Positions 18,286 to 27,339 of a stretch of 64,000 nt of DNA are shown here, in pieces. This stretch comes from Neopararhizobium haloflavum (lineage in GTDB: Bacteria > Pseudomonadota > Alphaproteobacteria > Rhizobiales > Rhizobiaceae), in NCBI RefSeq assembly GCF_002750855.1, contig NZ_NWUC01000010.1, positions 51,652-115,651 of the forward strand, in the 5' to 3' direction. Positions within the stretch are counted from its first letter, which is position 1, and every line of letters starts with the position of its first letter. The notes under the pieces are model-generated. The model had not been told where the DNA came from and ran no database searches. It saw nothing but the letters and a program-made list of their open reading frames with translations. A program made the position numbers and the translations under genes.

Positions 18286-18732
18286 ATGAGAACGCATCCC
18301 AATACCTCCTCCCATACCGATCCGCATGATCTCGACACAGCCGAAGCCGGACCACAGGATCGCACCTTCCGTATCGGCGACCTCGCCGGCGAATTCGGCG
18401 TCACCTTGCGGACGCTGCGTTTCTACGAGGACAAGGGTTTGCTGACGCCCCGGCGCATGGGCGTCACCCGGCTGTATTCACGGCGCGATCGGGCACGATT
18501 GAAGCTCATCCTTCTCGGCAAGCGCGTCGGCTTCTCCCTCGACGAGGTGAAGAAGATGATCGAACTCTATGATCCGCACGGCAAGAACGAGACCCAGCTT
18601 GCGGTGGCGCTGGAAAAGGGCGAGAGCCAGCTTGAGCGCCTCCGTCAGCAGCGTGACGAAATCGACGTCGCGATCGGCGAGCTGGAGCGAACGCTCAGCG
18701 TCGTGCGCAACATGCTGGCCGATCCACGCTGA
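18286..18732 (+). CDS. MerR family regulator of the adjacent fatty-acid/branched-chain acyl-CoA operon
   Basis: A 148-residue MerR-type regulator. The winged helix starts with FRIGDLAGEFGVTLRTLRFY and RMGVTRLYSRRD, and a C-terminal coiled coil (LERLRQQRDEIDVAIGELE) mediates dimerisation. There are no conserved metal-binding cysteines, so it is not a metal sensor. Its position 122 bases before a beta-oxidation operon, with a long inverted repeat in between, matches the LiuR-like regulators described for branched-chain amino acid and fatty acid degradation in proteobacteria. The assignment to that group is inference. Start 18286 is the ATG closest to the domain; AAGGA lies upstream. Confidence 0.85.
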   Translation: MRTHPNTSSHTDPHDLDTAEAGPQDRTFRIGDLAGEFGVTLRTLRFYEDKGLLTPRRMGVTRLYSRRDRARLKLILLGKRVGFSLDEVKKMIELYDPHGKNETQLAVALEKGESQLERLRQQRDEIDVAIGELERTLSVVRNMLADPR

Positions 18733-18763
18733 CAGACCGCAACCGCCAGTCAGCCGACCGATG

Positions 18764-18795
18764 AAAAATTGACGTTTACGCAAACGTCAATTTTT
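18764..18795. promoter_or_regulatory. 32-bp inverted repeat, likely operator of the MerR regulator
   Basis: The half-site AAAAATTGACGTTT at 18764-18777 is repeated as its reverse complement at 18782-18795 around a four-base centre. The centre itself is the only imperfect part. The site lies 59 bases ahead of the first acyl-CoA dehydrogenase start and downstream of the merR stop. The core, TTGACGTTTACG, resembles the motif I remember for LiuR-type MerR regulators. MerR proteins bind such dyads within promoters, so this is the best candidate operator for the 18854-25356 operon. Confidence 0.75.
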
Positions 18796-18853
18796 GGTAT
18801 TCCCCTCCCCAACGGGAGTTCTCCCGCATTTGTCCGCAATTGAGGAGGCGACG

Positions 18854-20650
18854 ATGCCTGTCTACAAGGCTCCGGTTGACGATACCCTTTTCATCCTGAA
18901 CGACGTGCTCGGCTTCGAGCGCTACAACAATCTCGCCGGCTTTTCCGACGCGTCGGCCGACGTCGTCGAGGCGATCCTCGCAGAAGGCGGCAAATTTGCC
19001 GAGGCGGTGCTTCAGCCGCTCAACCAGGTTGGCGACCGCGAGGGATGCAAGCGGGGCGCCGATGGGTCGGTGACGACACCGCGGGGTTTCAAGGACGCTT
19101 TCGACCAGTATCGTCAGGGTGGATGGCTCGGGCTTGCCGCGGACCCAGACTATGGTGGCCAAGGACTGCCATACGTGCTGCATAGCGCCGTCGGCGAATA
19201 CATGTCGTCGGCCAACATGGCGCTCATGATGTATCCGGGCCTCACGCAGGGCGCCATCGCCGCAATCCAGGAACATGGCACCGACGAGCAAAAGCGCACC
19301 TACCTGCCGAAGATGGTCGACGGCACCTGGACGGGTACGATGAACCTCACCGAGCCGCATTGCGGCACCGATCTGGGCCTGCTGCGCACCAAGGCCGTAC
19401 CGAACGAAGATGGCTCCTATCGGATTTCCGGCCAGAAGATATTCATCTCGGCCGGTGAGCACGACATGGCGGAGAACATCGTCCACCTCGTCCTTGCGCG
19501 GATCGATGGCGCGCCGGAAGGCGTGAAGGGGATCTCGCTCTTCATCGTGCCGAAATTCAAGGTGAACGGCGATGGTTCGGTCGGAGAGCCGAACGGCGTT
19601 TCCTGCGGCTCGATCGAAGAGAAGATGGGCATTCACGGCAATGCAACCTGCGTCATGAACTACGACGAGGCGGAAGGCTATCTGGTTTCCGAGGCGAACA
19701 AGGGCCTGCGCGCCATGTTCGTGATGATGAACGAGGCGCGCCTGTCGGTCGGCCTTCAGGGACACGCCATCGCCGAGGTCGCCTATCAGAACGCTGCAGA
19801 CTATGCGCGCGAACGCATCCAGGGACGCGCGCTCTCGGGCGCCAAGGCACCGGAAAAGAAAGCCGATCCCATCATCGTGCACCCCGACGTGCGCCGCACG
19901 CTGATGACGATCCGCGCTTTCAACGAGGCCGGCCGCGCGCTTCTTCTCTGGACCGCGCTCAAATCCGACATTGCCCACCGCTCAGATGACGACAAGGAGA
20001 AGCAGTCGGCCGACGACCTGCTTGGCCTGATGACACCGATCATCAAGGGCGTTCTGACCGACAAGGGGTTCGACCACGCAGTTGCGGCCCAGCAGCTCTA
20101 CGGCGGCCATGGCTACATCGAAGAGCACGGCATGAGCCAGTTCGTGCGCGATGCCCGCATCGCCATGATCTACGAGGGAGCAAACGGCATTCAGGCCCTC
20201 GACCTCGTCGGCCGCAAGCTTGGCATGAACGGCGGCCGTGCCGTCATGGCCTTCTTCAAGGAGGTCGAGGATTTCTGCGCCGAGCACCGCGACAACGAGA
20301 AGATGAGCTTCTTCACAAAGCATCTCAAGAAGGGCCTCGGCGACCTGCAGGCCTCGACCGTGTGGTTCATGCAGAACGCCATGGCCAAGCCCGACAACGC
20401 CGGTGCCGGCTCGACCGACTACATGCACCTCTTCGGCCTCGTCGCACTCGGCTATATGTGGGCACAGATGGCGAAGGCTGCCTCCGACCAGCTTGCGCAA
20501 GGGGCCAACGGGCGATCCACCTATATGGAAAACAAGCTGATCACGGCGAAGTTCTTCATGGAGAAGCTCCTGCCGGAAACGGCGCTGCGCCGTGCGCGGA
20601 TTGAAAGCGGCGCTGATTCCATGATGGAACTGGCTGCGGAAGCATTCTAG
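18854..20650 (+). CDS. Acyl-CoA dehydrogenase with C-terminal extension domain (FadE-like)
   Basis: A 598-residue flavin-dependent acyl-CoA dehydrogenase of the long form that carries an extra C-terminal domain. It catalyses the first, alpha-beta desaturation step of beta-oxidation. Landmarks are the FAD/substrate segment [29 protein letters not shown], the C-terminal [26 protein letters not shown] catalytic-base region and the final helix-rich extension. GAGGAG lies before the ATG at 18854. It is the first gene of a four-gene operon (two dehydrogenases, thiolase, FadB-like protein) and lies just after the 32-bp palindrome. Confidence 0.93.
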   Translation: MPVYKAPVDDTLFILNDVLGFERYNNLAGFSDASADVVEAILAEGGKFAEAVLQPLNQVGDREGCKRGADGSVTTPRGFKDAFDQYRQGGWLGLAADPDYGGQGLPYVLHSAVGEYMSSANMALMMYPGLTQGAIAAIQEHGTDEQKRTYLPKMVDGTWTGTMNLTEPHCGTDLGLLRTKAVPNEDGSYRISGQKIFISAGEHDMAENIVHLVLARIDGAPEGVKGISLFIVPKFKVNGDGSVGEPNGVSCGSIEEKMGIHGNATCVMNYDEAEGYLVSEANKGLRAMFVMMNEARLSVGLQGHAIAEVAYQNAADYARERIQGRALSGAKAPEKKADPIIVHPDVRRTLMTIRAFNEAGRALLLWTALKSDIAHRSDDDKEKQSADDLLGLMTPIIKGVLTDKGFDHAVAAQQLYGGHGYIEEHGMSQFVRDARIAMIYEGANGIQALDLVGRKLGMNGGRAVMAFFKEVEDFCAEHRDNEKMSFFTKHLKKGLGDLQASTVWFMQNAMAKPDNAGAGSTDYMHLFGLVALGYMWAQMAKAASDQLAQGANGRSTYMENKLITAKFFMEKLLPETALRRARIESGADSMMELAAEAF

Positions 20651-20710
20651 GTTCGACGAGCACTTGGGCCGGCAGCCATGTCGGCCCATATGACTGTCCG
20701 GAGGAAATGC

Positions 20711-21880
20711 ATGACCCTAGCCGCTGAAGTTCTCGGCACCCCCCTTCCCGCCTGGCGCTCGGACGATGTGACCATGCTGGAAGACATGGCGATGCGCTGG
20801 CTGTCCGACGAGATCGCGCCCGACTACGAGCGCTTCGAGAAACAGGAGATGGTCGACCGCGCGGCGTGGGAAAAGGCCGGAGCGGCCGGTTTGCTCTGCG
20901 CCTCGATGCCGGAGGAATACGGCGGCGCGGGTGGCACCTACGCCCATGAAGCGGTTATCGCCGAAGCGCTCGGCCGGGTCGGCGTCGATGGCTTCGGCAT
21001 CGCCCTGCACAACGCCATCGTCGCCCCCTACATCCTCCATTACGGTTCCGAGGAGCAGAAGAAGAAATGGCTGCCGAAGCTCGCCACCGGCGAACTGATC
21101 GGCGCCATCGCCATGACGGAACCGGGCGCGGGCTCGGACCTGCAAGGGGTCAAGACTCGTGCCGAAAAGGACGGCAACCACTACCGCATCAATGGCTCCA
21201 AGACCTTCATCACGAACGGCCAGCTCGCCAACCTGATCATCGTGGTCGCCAAGACCGATCCCCAGAAGGGCGCCAAGGGCACGTCGCTGATGATCGTCGA
21301 GACCGACGAGGTCGACGGATTCGAACGCGGGCGCAATCTCGACAAGGTCGGCCTCAAGGCCAACGACACCTCCGAGCTCTTCTTCAACGACGTGCGCATT
21401 CCGACGGCCAACATGCTGGGTGCCGAAGAGGGACAGGGCTTCATCCAGCTCATGCAGCAATTGCCCCAGGAACGGTTGCTGATTGCCAACCAGGCGATTT
21501 CGATGATCGAGCGGGCGCTTGCCGTCACCATCGATTACGTGAAGGAGCGCAAGGCATTCGGCAAGGCGGTGATCGACTTCCAGAACACTCAGTTCAAGCT
21601 TGCCGAGCTGAAATCAGAAGCGGTGATGGCGCGCGTCTTCGTCGATCATTGCGTGGATCAGCACCTTAAAGGTGAGCTGACGCCGACGACCGCCTCGATG
21701 GCGAAATATCTGCTGACAGACCTGCAATGCAAGGTTGCCGATGAATGCGTCCAGCTTCATGGCGGCTATGGCTATATGAACGAATATCCGATCGCCCGCA
21801 TGTTCCGCGATGCCCGTGTGCAGCGGATCTACGGCGGCACCAATGAGATCATGAAGCTGCTGATCGCCCGCTCGCTTTGA
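20711..21880 (+). CDS. Acyl-CoA dehydrogenase
   Basis: A 389-residue standard-length acyl-CoA dehydrogenase. The FAD-binding stretch AIAMTEPGAGSDLQGVKT, the INGSKTFITNGQ block and the C-terminal LHGGYGYMNEYPIARMFRD and RIYGGTNEIMK motifs are all present. The Glu in YGGTNE aligns with the catalytic base of many short/medium-chain enzymes. The ATG at 20711 has GGAGGAAA just upstream. The 60-base gap to the preceding dehydrogenase supports one transcript. Chain-length preference cannot be read from sequence. Confidence 0.93.
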   Translation: MTLAAEVLGTPLPAWRSDDVTMLEDMAMRWLSDEIAPDYERFEKQEMVDRAAWEKAGAAGLLCASMPEEYGGAGGTYAHEAVIAEALGRVGVDGFGIALHNAIVAPYILHYGSEEQKKKWLPKLATGELIGAIAMTEPGAGSDLQGVKTRAEKDGNHYRINGSKTFITNGQLANLIIVVAKTDPQKGAKGTSLMIVETDEVDGFERGRNLDKVGLKANDTSELFFNDVRIPTANMLGAEEGQGFIQLMQQLPQERLLIANQAISMIERALAVTIDYVKERKAFGKAVIDFQNTQFKLAELKSEAVMARVFVDHCVDQHLKGELTPTTASMAKYLLTDLQCKVADECVQLHGGYGYMNEYPIARMFRDARVQRIYGGTNEIMKLLIARSL

Positions 21881-21916
21881 GCCTGCCGCAGCCGAACGGA
21901 AAAAGGGAGACCAATC

Positions 21917-23125
21917 ATGGCCGAAGTCTACGTATACGACCACGTCCGCACCCCGCGCGGCCGCGGAAAGAAGGATGGCTCGCTGCACGAGGTACCGTCG
22001 GTGCGCCTTGGCGCCAAGGTCCTGGAAGCGGTGCGCGATCGCAACGGGATCGACACCACCAAGGTGGACGACATCATATTCGGCTGTGTCGACGCCGTCG
22101 GCGAAGCGGGCGGCGACGTTGCGAAGGCCTCGGCGTTCGAGGCGCGCTACGATACGCAGGCTCCCGGCCTGCAGCTCAACCGCTTTTGCGCATCCGGCCT
22201 TGACGCCATCAACTTCGGTGCAGGCAAGATCGCCCAAGGCGCCGACGACATCGTCATCGCCGGCGGCGTGGAATCGATGTCGCGCATCGGCCTCGGTATG
22301 GCGGGCGGCGCATGGTTCATGGATCCGTCCGTCAACTTTCCGGCCTATTTCATGCCGCAGGGCGTCTCCGCCGACCTGATCGCCACCAAATACGGCTTCA
22401 GCCGTGATGATGTCGACGCTTACGCGGTCGAGAGCCAGAAGCGCGCGGCCAACGCCTGGGAAAAGGGCTGGTTCAAGAACTCGATCGTCCCTGTCGACGA
22501 TATCAACGGGATGACGATCCTCGACCGTGACGAGCACATGCGACCCGGCACCGACATGCAGGCGCTCGCCAGCCTGAACCCGTCCTTCACCATGGTCGGC
22601 GAGATGGGCGGCTTCAACGCCGTGGCCGTTCAGGCTCACCCCGAGGTCGAGAGCGTCGACCACGTCCACCACGCCGGAAACTCATCGGGCATCGTGGATG
22701 GCGCGGCCGTGGTTCTCCTCGGCTCCAAGAAGGGCGGCAAGACGATGGGCATGAAGCCGCGGGCGAGGATCAAGGCCTTCGCCAATATCGGCTCCGATCC
22801 GGCATTGATGCTCACGGGTCCGGTCGACGTGACCGAAAAGCTCCTGAAGCGCGCCAAGATGAAGATCGACGACATCGATCTCTTCGAGTTGAACGAGGCC
22901 TTCGCCGCCGTGGTGCTGCGCTACATCCAGGCGTTCGACATCCCGCACGACAAGATCAACGTCAATGGCGGCGCGATTGCCATGGGGCACCCGCTGGGTG
23001 CCACCGGCGCGATGATCTTCGGCACCGTGCTGGACGAACTGGAGCGCCGCGATCTGAACACCGCGCTTGTCACGCTCTGCATCGGCGCCGGCATGGGCAC
23101 GGCGACGATCATCGAGCGCGTTTGA
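21917..23125 (+). CDS. Acetyl-CoA C-acyltransferase (thiolase)
   Basis: A 402-residue thiolase that cleaves 3-ketoacyl-CoA in the last step of beta-oxidation. The nucleophilic cysteine lies in LNRFCASGLDAIN at about residue 91, the catalytic His in NGGAIAMGHPLGATGA and the second cysteine in LCIGAGMGT. GGGAGA precedes the ATG at 21917. The gene is followed 17 bases later by the FadB-like protein, its usual partner in the trifunctional complex. Confidence 0.94.
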   Translation: MAEVYVYDHVRTPRGRGKKDGSLHEVPSVRLGAKVLEAVRDRNGIDTTKVDDIIFGCVDAVGEAGGDVAKASAFEARYDTQAPGLQLNRFCASGLDAINFGAGKIAQGADDIVIAGGVESMSRIGLGMAGGAWFMDPSVNFPAYFMPQGVSADLIATKYGFSRDDVDAYAVESQKRAANAWEKGWFKNSIVPVDDINGMTILDRDEHMRPGTDMQALASLNPSFTMVGEMGGFNAVAVQAHPEVESVDHVHHAGNSSGIVDGAAVVLLGSKKGGKTMGMKPRARIKAFANIGSDPALMLTGPVDVTEKLLKRAKMKIDDIDLFELNEAFAAVVLRYIQAFDIPHDKINVNGGAIAMGHPLGATGAMIFGTVLDELERRDLNTALVTLCIGAGMGTATIIERV

Positions 23126-23142
23126 GACCTGGGAGACGAGAC

Positions 23143-25356
23143 ATGAGCTATACCAATTTCACCGTCGAGACCGACAATGACGGCATTGCGCTGGTCACCT
23201 GGGACATGCCCGACAAATCGATGAACGTCTTCACCATGGCCGTGATGGACGAGATCGAGAAGATCGCTGACACGACCAGCGCCGACGACAAGGTCAAGGG
23301 CGTCGTCTTCACGTCCGGGAAGAAGTCGTTCTCCGGCGGCGCCGATCTGACCATGCTCAAGGGCATGTTCGCCATGATGGCCGAGGAAAAGGCGAAGGAC
23401 CCGAAAGCGGCCGTCAAAAAACTGTTCGACGCCGCCGGCCGCATGAGCTGGCTGTGGCGCAAGATCGAGACCAGCGGCAAGCCGTGGGTTTCGGCGATCA
23501 ACGGCACCTGCATGGGCGGCGCCTTCGAACTGGCGCTTGCCTGCCATGGACGCATCGCAGCCGACGACAAGTCCGTGAAAATGGCCCTGCCTGAGGTGAA
23601 GGTCGGTATCTTTCCGGGCGCCGGCGGGACCCAGCGCGTGCCGCGCCTGACCAACGCCCAGGACGCGCTGCAGATGATGACGACGGGCCAGAACCTGTCG
23701 CCGCAGCGTGCCAAGGCGATGGGTCTCATTCACGAGATCGTAGAACCCAAGAAGCTCGTCGCGGCCGCCAAGAAGATGATCAAGGACGGTCTGAAGCCGG
23801 TTCAGCCCTGGGACGAGAAAGGCTTCAAGGCACCGGGAGGCGCCGTGTGGTCGCCGCAGGGCGCGCAGCTGTGGCCCGCGGCATCGGCGATCTTGCGCCG
23901 CGAGACGGCCGGCAACTATCCGGGCGCCCTGGCCATCGTCAAATGCGTTTTCGAAGGCCTGCAGGTTCCCTTCGACACCGCGCTGAAGATCGAGCAGCGC
24001 TATTTCACGCATGTGCTGCAGACGCCTGAAGCCTTTGGCATGATCCGCTCGCTGTTCGTTTCCATGCAGGAATTGAACAAGGGCGCGCGGCGGCCCGATG
24101 GCGTCAAGCCGGTTAAGTTCAAGAAGATCGGCGTTGTCGGCGCCGGCTTCATGGGGGCCGGCATCGCCTATGTGACGGCAAAGGCGGGCCTTCCGGTCGT
24201 CCTGATAGACCGCGATATGGACGCCGCGGAGAAGGGCAAGGCGCACTCCGCCGACATCGTCAAGAAGGGCGTGCAGAAGGGCAAGACGACGCAAGAGGAA
24301 GGCGACAAGCTGCTGTCGCTGATCACCCCGTCCTCGGACTATGCCGATCTGGAAGGCGCGGACCTCGTCATCGAGGCGGTGTTCGAGGATCGCGAGATCA
24401 AGAAGGATGTCATCGAGAAGGTCGAGGCGGTGCTGAAACCCGGTGCGATCTTCGCCTCCAACACCTCGACCCTGCCGATCAGCGGGCTGGCAAAGAACGC
24501 CAAGCGCCCGAAGAACTTCATCGGCATCCACTTCTTCTCGCCCGTCGACAAGATGATGCTGACGGAGATCATCCTCGGCAAGAAGACGGGGGACAAGGCG
24601 CTGGCCACCGCCCTCGATTATGTCGCCGCGATCAAGAAGACGCCGATCGTCGTCAACGACACGCGCGGCTTTTACGTCAACCGCTGCGTCCTCGGCTACA
24701 TGAACGAAGCCTATGACATGCTGATCGAAGGTGTGCCGCCTGCGATGATCGAAAACGCGGCCAAGATGGCCGGAATGCCTGTCGGCCCCCTCTCGCTGAA
24801 CGACGAAGTGGCAATCGACCTGTCGCAGAAGATCCTGAAGGCGGCGATCGCCGACATGGGCGAGAAGGCGGTGAAAAGCGAGCATATGGAACTCGTCAAC
24901 ACAATGGTCGACAAACACGGCCGCTTTGGCCGCAAGAATGGCAAGGGGTTTTATGACTACCCCGCCAAGCCTGCCAAGAAGCACCTCTGGCCGGACCTGA
25001 AGACGCTCTATCCGCAGAAGAGGGCCAACGAGGTCGATGTCGAGGAGCTGAAGCAGCGCTTCCTTGTCGGCATCGCGCTGGAGGCGACGCGAACCATGGA
25101 GGAAGGGATCGTGACCGATCCTCGCGAAGCCGATGTCGGCTCCATCCTCGGCTTCGGTTTTGCGCCCTATACGGGCGGCGCGATTTCCTACATCGACGCC
25201 ATGGGCGCGGCTAGGTTCGAGGAAATCTGCAAAAAGCTCGCCAAGAAATACGGCAAGCACTTCAAGCCGACCAAGATCGTCCAGGAACTGGCAAAGAGCG
25301 GTGAGACGTTCTACGAGCGGTTCGGCCAGGATGCGGCGATGCGCGAAGCCGCTTAA
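23143..25356 (+). CDS. FadB/FadJ-like enoyl-CoA hydratase / 3-hydroxyacyl-CoA dehydrogenase
   Basis: A 737-residue bifunctional protein. Residues 1 to about 300 form the crotonase domain with the oxyanion-hole segment FSGGADLTML and the catalytic region ALPEVKVGIFPGAGGTQR. The NAD-binding domain starts at about 325 with IGVVGAGFMGAGIAYVTAKAG, and the dehydrogenase His is in FIGIHFFSPVDKM. A repeated C-terminal helical domain follows. It carries out hydration and oxidation between the dehydrogenases and the thiolase encoded just upstream. The ATG at 23143 is preceded by GGGAGA. A likely terminator hairpin follows the stop. Confidence 0.94.
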   Translation: MSYTNFTVETDNDGIALVTWDMPDKSMNVFTMAVMDEIEKIADTTSADDKVKGVVFTSGKKSFSGGADLTMLKGMFAMMAEEKAKDPKAAVKKLFDAAGRMSWLWRKIETSGKPWVSAINGTCMGGAFELALACHGRIAADDKSVKMALPEVKVGIFPGAGGTQRVPRLTNAQDALQMMTTGQNLSPQRAKAMGLIHEIVEPKKLVAAAKKMIKDGLKPVQPWDEKGFKAPGGAVWSPQGAQLWPAASAILRRETAGNYPGALAIVKCVFEGLQVPFDTALKIEQRYFTHVLQTPEAFGMIRSLFVSMQELNKGARRPDGVKPVKFKKIGVVGAGFMGAGIAYVTAKAGLPVVLIDRDMDAAEKGKAHSADIVKKGVQKGKTTQEEGDKLLSLITPSSDYADLEGADLVIEAVFEDREIKKDVIEKVEAVLKPGAIFASNTSTLPISGLAKNAKRPKNFIGIHFFSPVDKMMLTEIILGKKTGDKALATALDYVAAIKKTPIVVNDTRGFYVNRCVLGYMNEAYDMLIEGVPPAMIENAAKMAGMPVGPLSLNDEVAIDLSQKILKAAIADMGEKAVKSEHMELVNTMVDKHGRFGRKNGKGFYDYPAKPAKKHLWPDLKTLYPQKRANEVDVEELKQRFLVGIALEATRTMEEGIVTDPREADVGSILGFGFAPYTGGAISYIDAMGAARFEEICKKLAKKYGKHFKPTKIVQELAKSGETFYERFGQDAAMREAA

Positions 25357-25380
25357 ACGCTGCGATTCATGAAATGCTGA

Positions 25381-25405
25381 AGCCCGGCCACCGCGCCGGG
25401 CTTTC
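25381..25405 (+). terminator. Intrinsic terminator after the beta-oxidation operon
   Basis: An 8-bp perfect stem (AGCCCGGC at 25381-25388 and GCCGGGCT at 25395-25402) with a six-base loop is followed by a short T run. It lies 24 bases after the stop of the FadB-like gene, in the right orientation to end that operon. Confidence 0.75.
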
Positions 25406-25464
25406 GTCACGCCGCCCCAGCCTGTATGACGGGCAAATACCTCCGCGACGGCGCCCGTTCGATC

Positions 25465-25920
25465 ATGACCATAATCCTCCTGACGATCCACATTCTCGCT
25501 GCCCTTTTCTGGGTCGGTGGCATGGTCTTCGCCCATCAGATCCTGAGGCCGGCGGCGCTGGCGCTCGATCCGCCGCTGCGCCTCGCTCTCTGGCGCGACG
25601 TCTTTTCCCGGTTTCTCCCTGCCGTCGGATTTGCCGTGGCTGCACTGCTCGTCACCGGCTTCGCGATGATCTTCACGACATTCGGCGGCTTCGCGGCCGC
25701 GCCGGTGTCTGTGCATGTGATGACCACGACAGGACTCGTGATGATGATGCTCTATCTCCATCTCGTCTTTGCGCCGTGGAAACGTCTGAAATCTGCGATC
25801 GGCAATGCCGATTGGAAGGCGGGCGCCGGCCATCTCAATCAGATGCGCCAGATTGTCGGGATCAACATCGTGCTCGGCATCGTTACGATCGTGGTCGCGA
25901 GCACCGGCCGCTACTGGTGA
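25465..25920 (+). CDS. Four-helix membrane protein, CopD-like
   Basis: A 151-residue protein made almost entirely of hydrophobic helices (TIILLTIHILAALFWVGGMV, AVGFAVAALLVTGFAMIF, VHVMTTTGLVMMMLYLHLVF, IVGINIVLGIVTIVVA). Conserved His residues fall in the first and third helices. This resembles the CopD/YozB-like family of membrane proteins, which may bind haem or copper, but the role here is unknown. The ATG at 25465 is chosen because the first helix starts there; the upstream in-frame ATG at 25426 lies close to the terminator. Confidence 0.75.
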   Translation: MTIILLTIHILAALFWVGGMVFAHQILRPAALALDPPLRLALWRDVFSRFLPAVGFAVAALLVTGFAMIFTTFGGFAAAPVSVHVMTTTGLVMMMLYLHLVFAPWKRLKSAIGNADWKAGAGHLNQMRQIVGINIVLGIVTIVVASTGRYW

Positions 25921-25941
25921 GCTCAGGAAAAGGACCCGACC

Positions 25942-26556
25942 ATGGCCAATATCGACTATTACTTTGCCGGCATTTCGCCGTTCAGCTATCTCGGCCATAG
26001 AGCCATCGAAGCGGTGGCCCGGAAGCATGGTTGCGGCATCGCCTACAAGCCCGTGATCCTGCCGGAACTCTTCGAGGTTTCGGGAGCCCTGCCACCGGCC
26101 AAGCGCCCGCCCGTGAGGCAGCGCTATCGGCTGCTTGAACTCCAGCGCGTCGCCGAGATGCGCGGATTGCCAATCAACCTCAAACCGAAGCATTTTCCCG
26201 TCGATCCTGCGCTGGCCGACCAGGCGGTGATCGCGTTGCTCGATGCCCGCCAGGACCCAACCGACTACATGTTCCGGGTCTTCTCTGCCGTCTGGGCTCA
26301 GGACGAGAACGTCTCCGACCCACGCGTCGTCGAACGGGTGCTGGATGAAAGCGGTTTCGATGGGGCAGCGTTTCTGGAGGCCGCGCAGTCGGAGAGCGTC
26401 GCCGAAACGCGCCGCCAGAATACGAAGGAGGCAATCGAGGCAGACGCTGTCGGCGTGCCCGCCTATGTCCTCAATGGCGAGGTCTTCTGGGGACAGGATC
26501 GGATCGAGCTTCTCGATCGTGCGCTCGAGAGCGGACGTGCGCCATTCCATCCATAG
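25942..26556 (+). CDS. 2-hydroxychromene-2-carboxylate isomerase family protein
   Basis: A 204-residue thioredoxin-fold protein of the kappa-class GST/DsbA-like family. The N-terminal FAGISPFSYLGHRAIE contains the serine that replaces the DsbA cysteine in this group, and the C-terminal GVPAYVLNGEVFWGQDR is diagnostic. Characterised members isomerise a ring-opened naphthalene intermediate with glutathione. No aromatic pathway surrounds it, so the true substrate here is open. It lies 21 bases behind the CopD-like gene. Confidence 0.88.
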   Translation: MANIDYYFAGISPFSYLGHRAIEAVARKHGCGIAYKPVILPELFEVSGALPPAKRPPVRQRYRLLELQRVAEMRGLPINLKPKHFPVDPALADQAVIALLDARQDPTDYMFRVFSAVWAQDENVSDPRVVERVLDESGFDGAAFLEAAQSESVAETRRQNTKEAIEADAVGVPAYVLNGEVFWGQDRIELLDRALESGRAPFHP

Positions 26557-26685
26557 GCTTCGAGACGCACAGCTCCGGGACTTTATTCCTAATTTGCTTT
26601 ACTCCCGTCCCCGCTCGGTTTAAAAGAGATAAAGGCGCTGGCATTCGCGGCCAACGCGTTCCGCTGGACGATCGAGGCTCTATCG

Positions 26686-27339
26686 ATGCTATCGCATGAC
26701 CGCATATGGGCGGCGATTGATGCGCTGGCCGAAAAGCACCAGCTGTCGCCATCCGGGCTTGCCCGGCGCGCGGGGCTCGATCCGACCGCTTTCAACAAAT
26801 CCAAACGTCAGGCATCGGACGGACGCTCACGCTGGCCGTCGACCGAATCGCTCGCCAAGGTGCTCGGCGCGACCGGCGCGTCGCTCGACGACTTCATGGC
26901 GCTTGTTCGCGGTCCCTCCGACCGGGCGGGTGAGATCGTGCCCAAGGCAAGTGCCATACCTCTCCTGGGGTTTGCCCAGGCCGGCGCTGGCGGCTTTTTC
27001 GACGATGGCGGCTTTCCTGCCGGACAAGGCTGGGACGTCGTCGACTTCCCTGCCCCGCCCGGAGGCGGGACCGGCGTCTATGCATTGGAAATCCAGGGCG
27101 ATTCCATGTTGCCGCTCTACCGCGACGGCGATGTGCTGATCGTCGAGCCGGGAGCGCAGGTGCGTCGCGGCGATCGTGTCGTGGTCAAGACGGTCGACGG
27201 CGAAGTGATGGCCAAGTTCCTCCACCGGTTGACATCAAAGACCGTCGAGCTGAATTCGCTCAATCCGGAGCACCCGAACCGGTCGTTCGCGCTCGCCGAT
27301 GTCGAGTGGATCGCACGCATCATCTGGGCCAGTCAGTGA
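26686..27339 (+). CDS. LexA-like transcriptional regulator, HTH plus S24 peptidase domain
   Basis: A 217-residue protein. A helix-turn-helix domain occupies residues 5-70 (HQLSPSGLARRAGLDPTAFN). The S24 domain follows, with the catalytic serine in IQGDSMLPLYRDGDVLIV and the lysine in RVVVKTVDGEV. A candidate Ala-Gly self-cleavage site lies in GFAQAGAGG. This is the layout of repressors that inactivate themselves on damage, as in LexA and phage CI. Its 3' end overlaps the thermonuclease start (GTGA), so the two are coupled. Regulatory targets are unknown. Confidence 0.88.
   Translation: MLSHDRIWAAIDALAEKHQLSPSGLARRAGLDPTAFNKSKRQASDGRSRWPSTESLAKVLGATGASLDDFMALVRGPSDRAGEIVPKASAIPLLGFAQAGAGGFFDDGGFPAGQGWDVVDFPAPPGGGTGVYALEIQGDSMLPLYRDGDVLIVEPGAQVRRGDRVVVKTVDGEVMAKFLHRLTSKTVELNSLNPEHPNRSFALADVEWIARIIWASQ

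Noticed and set aside
22921-26550. Uninterrupted 1209-codon frame on the minus strand
   Set aside because: It is entirely antisense to the thiolase, FadB-like, CopD-like and isomerase genes, which have clear families. High GC removes stop codons from this frame; the translation is His/Arg-rich without any domain.
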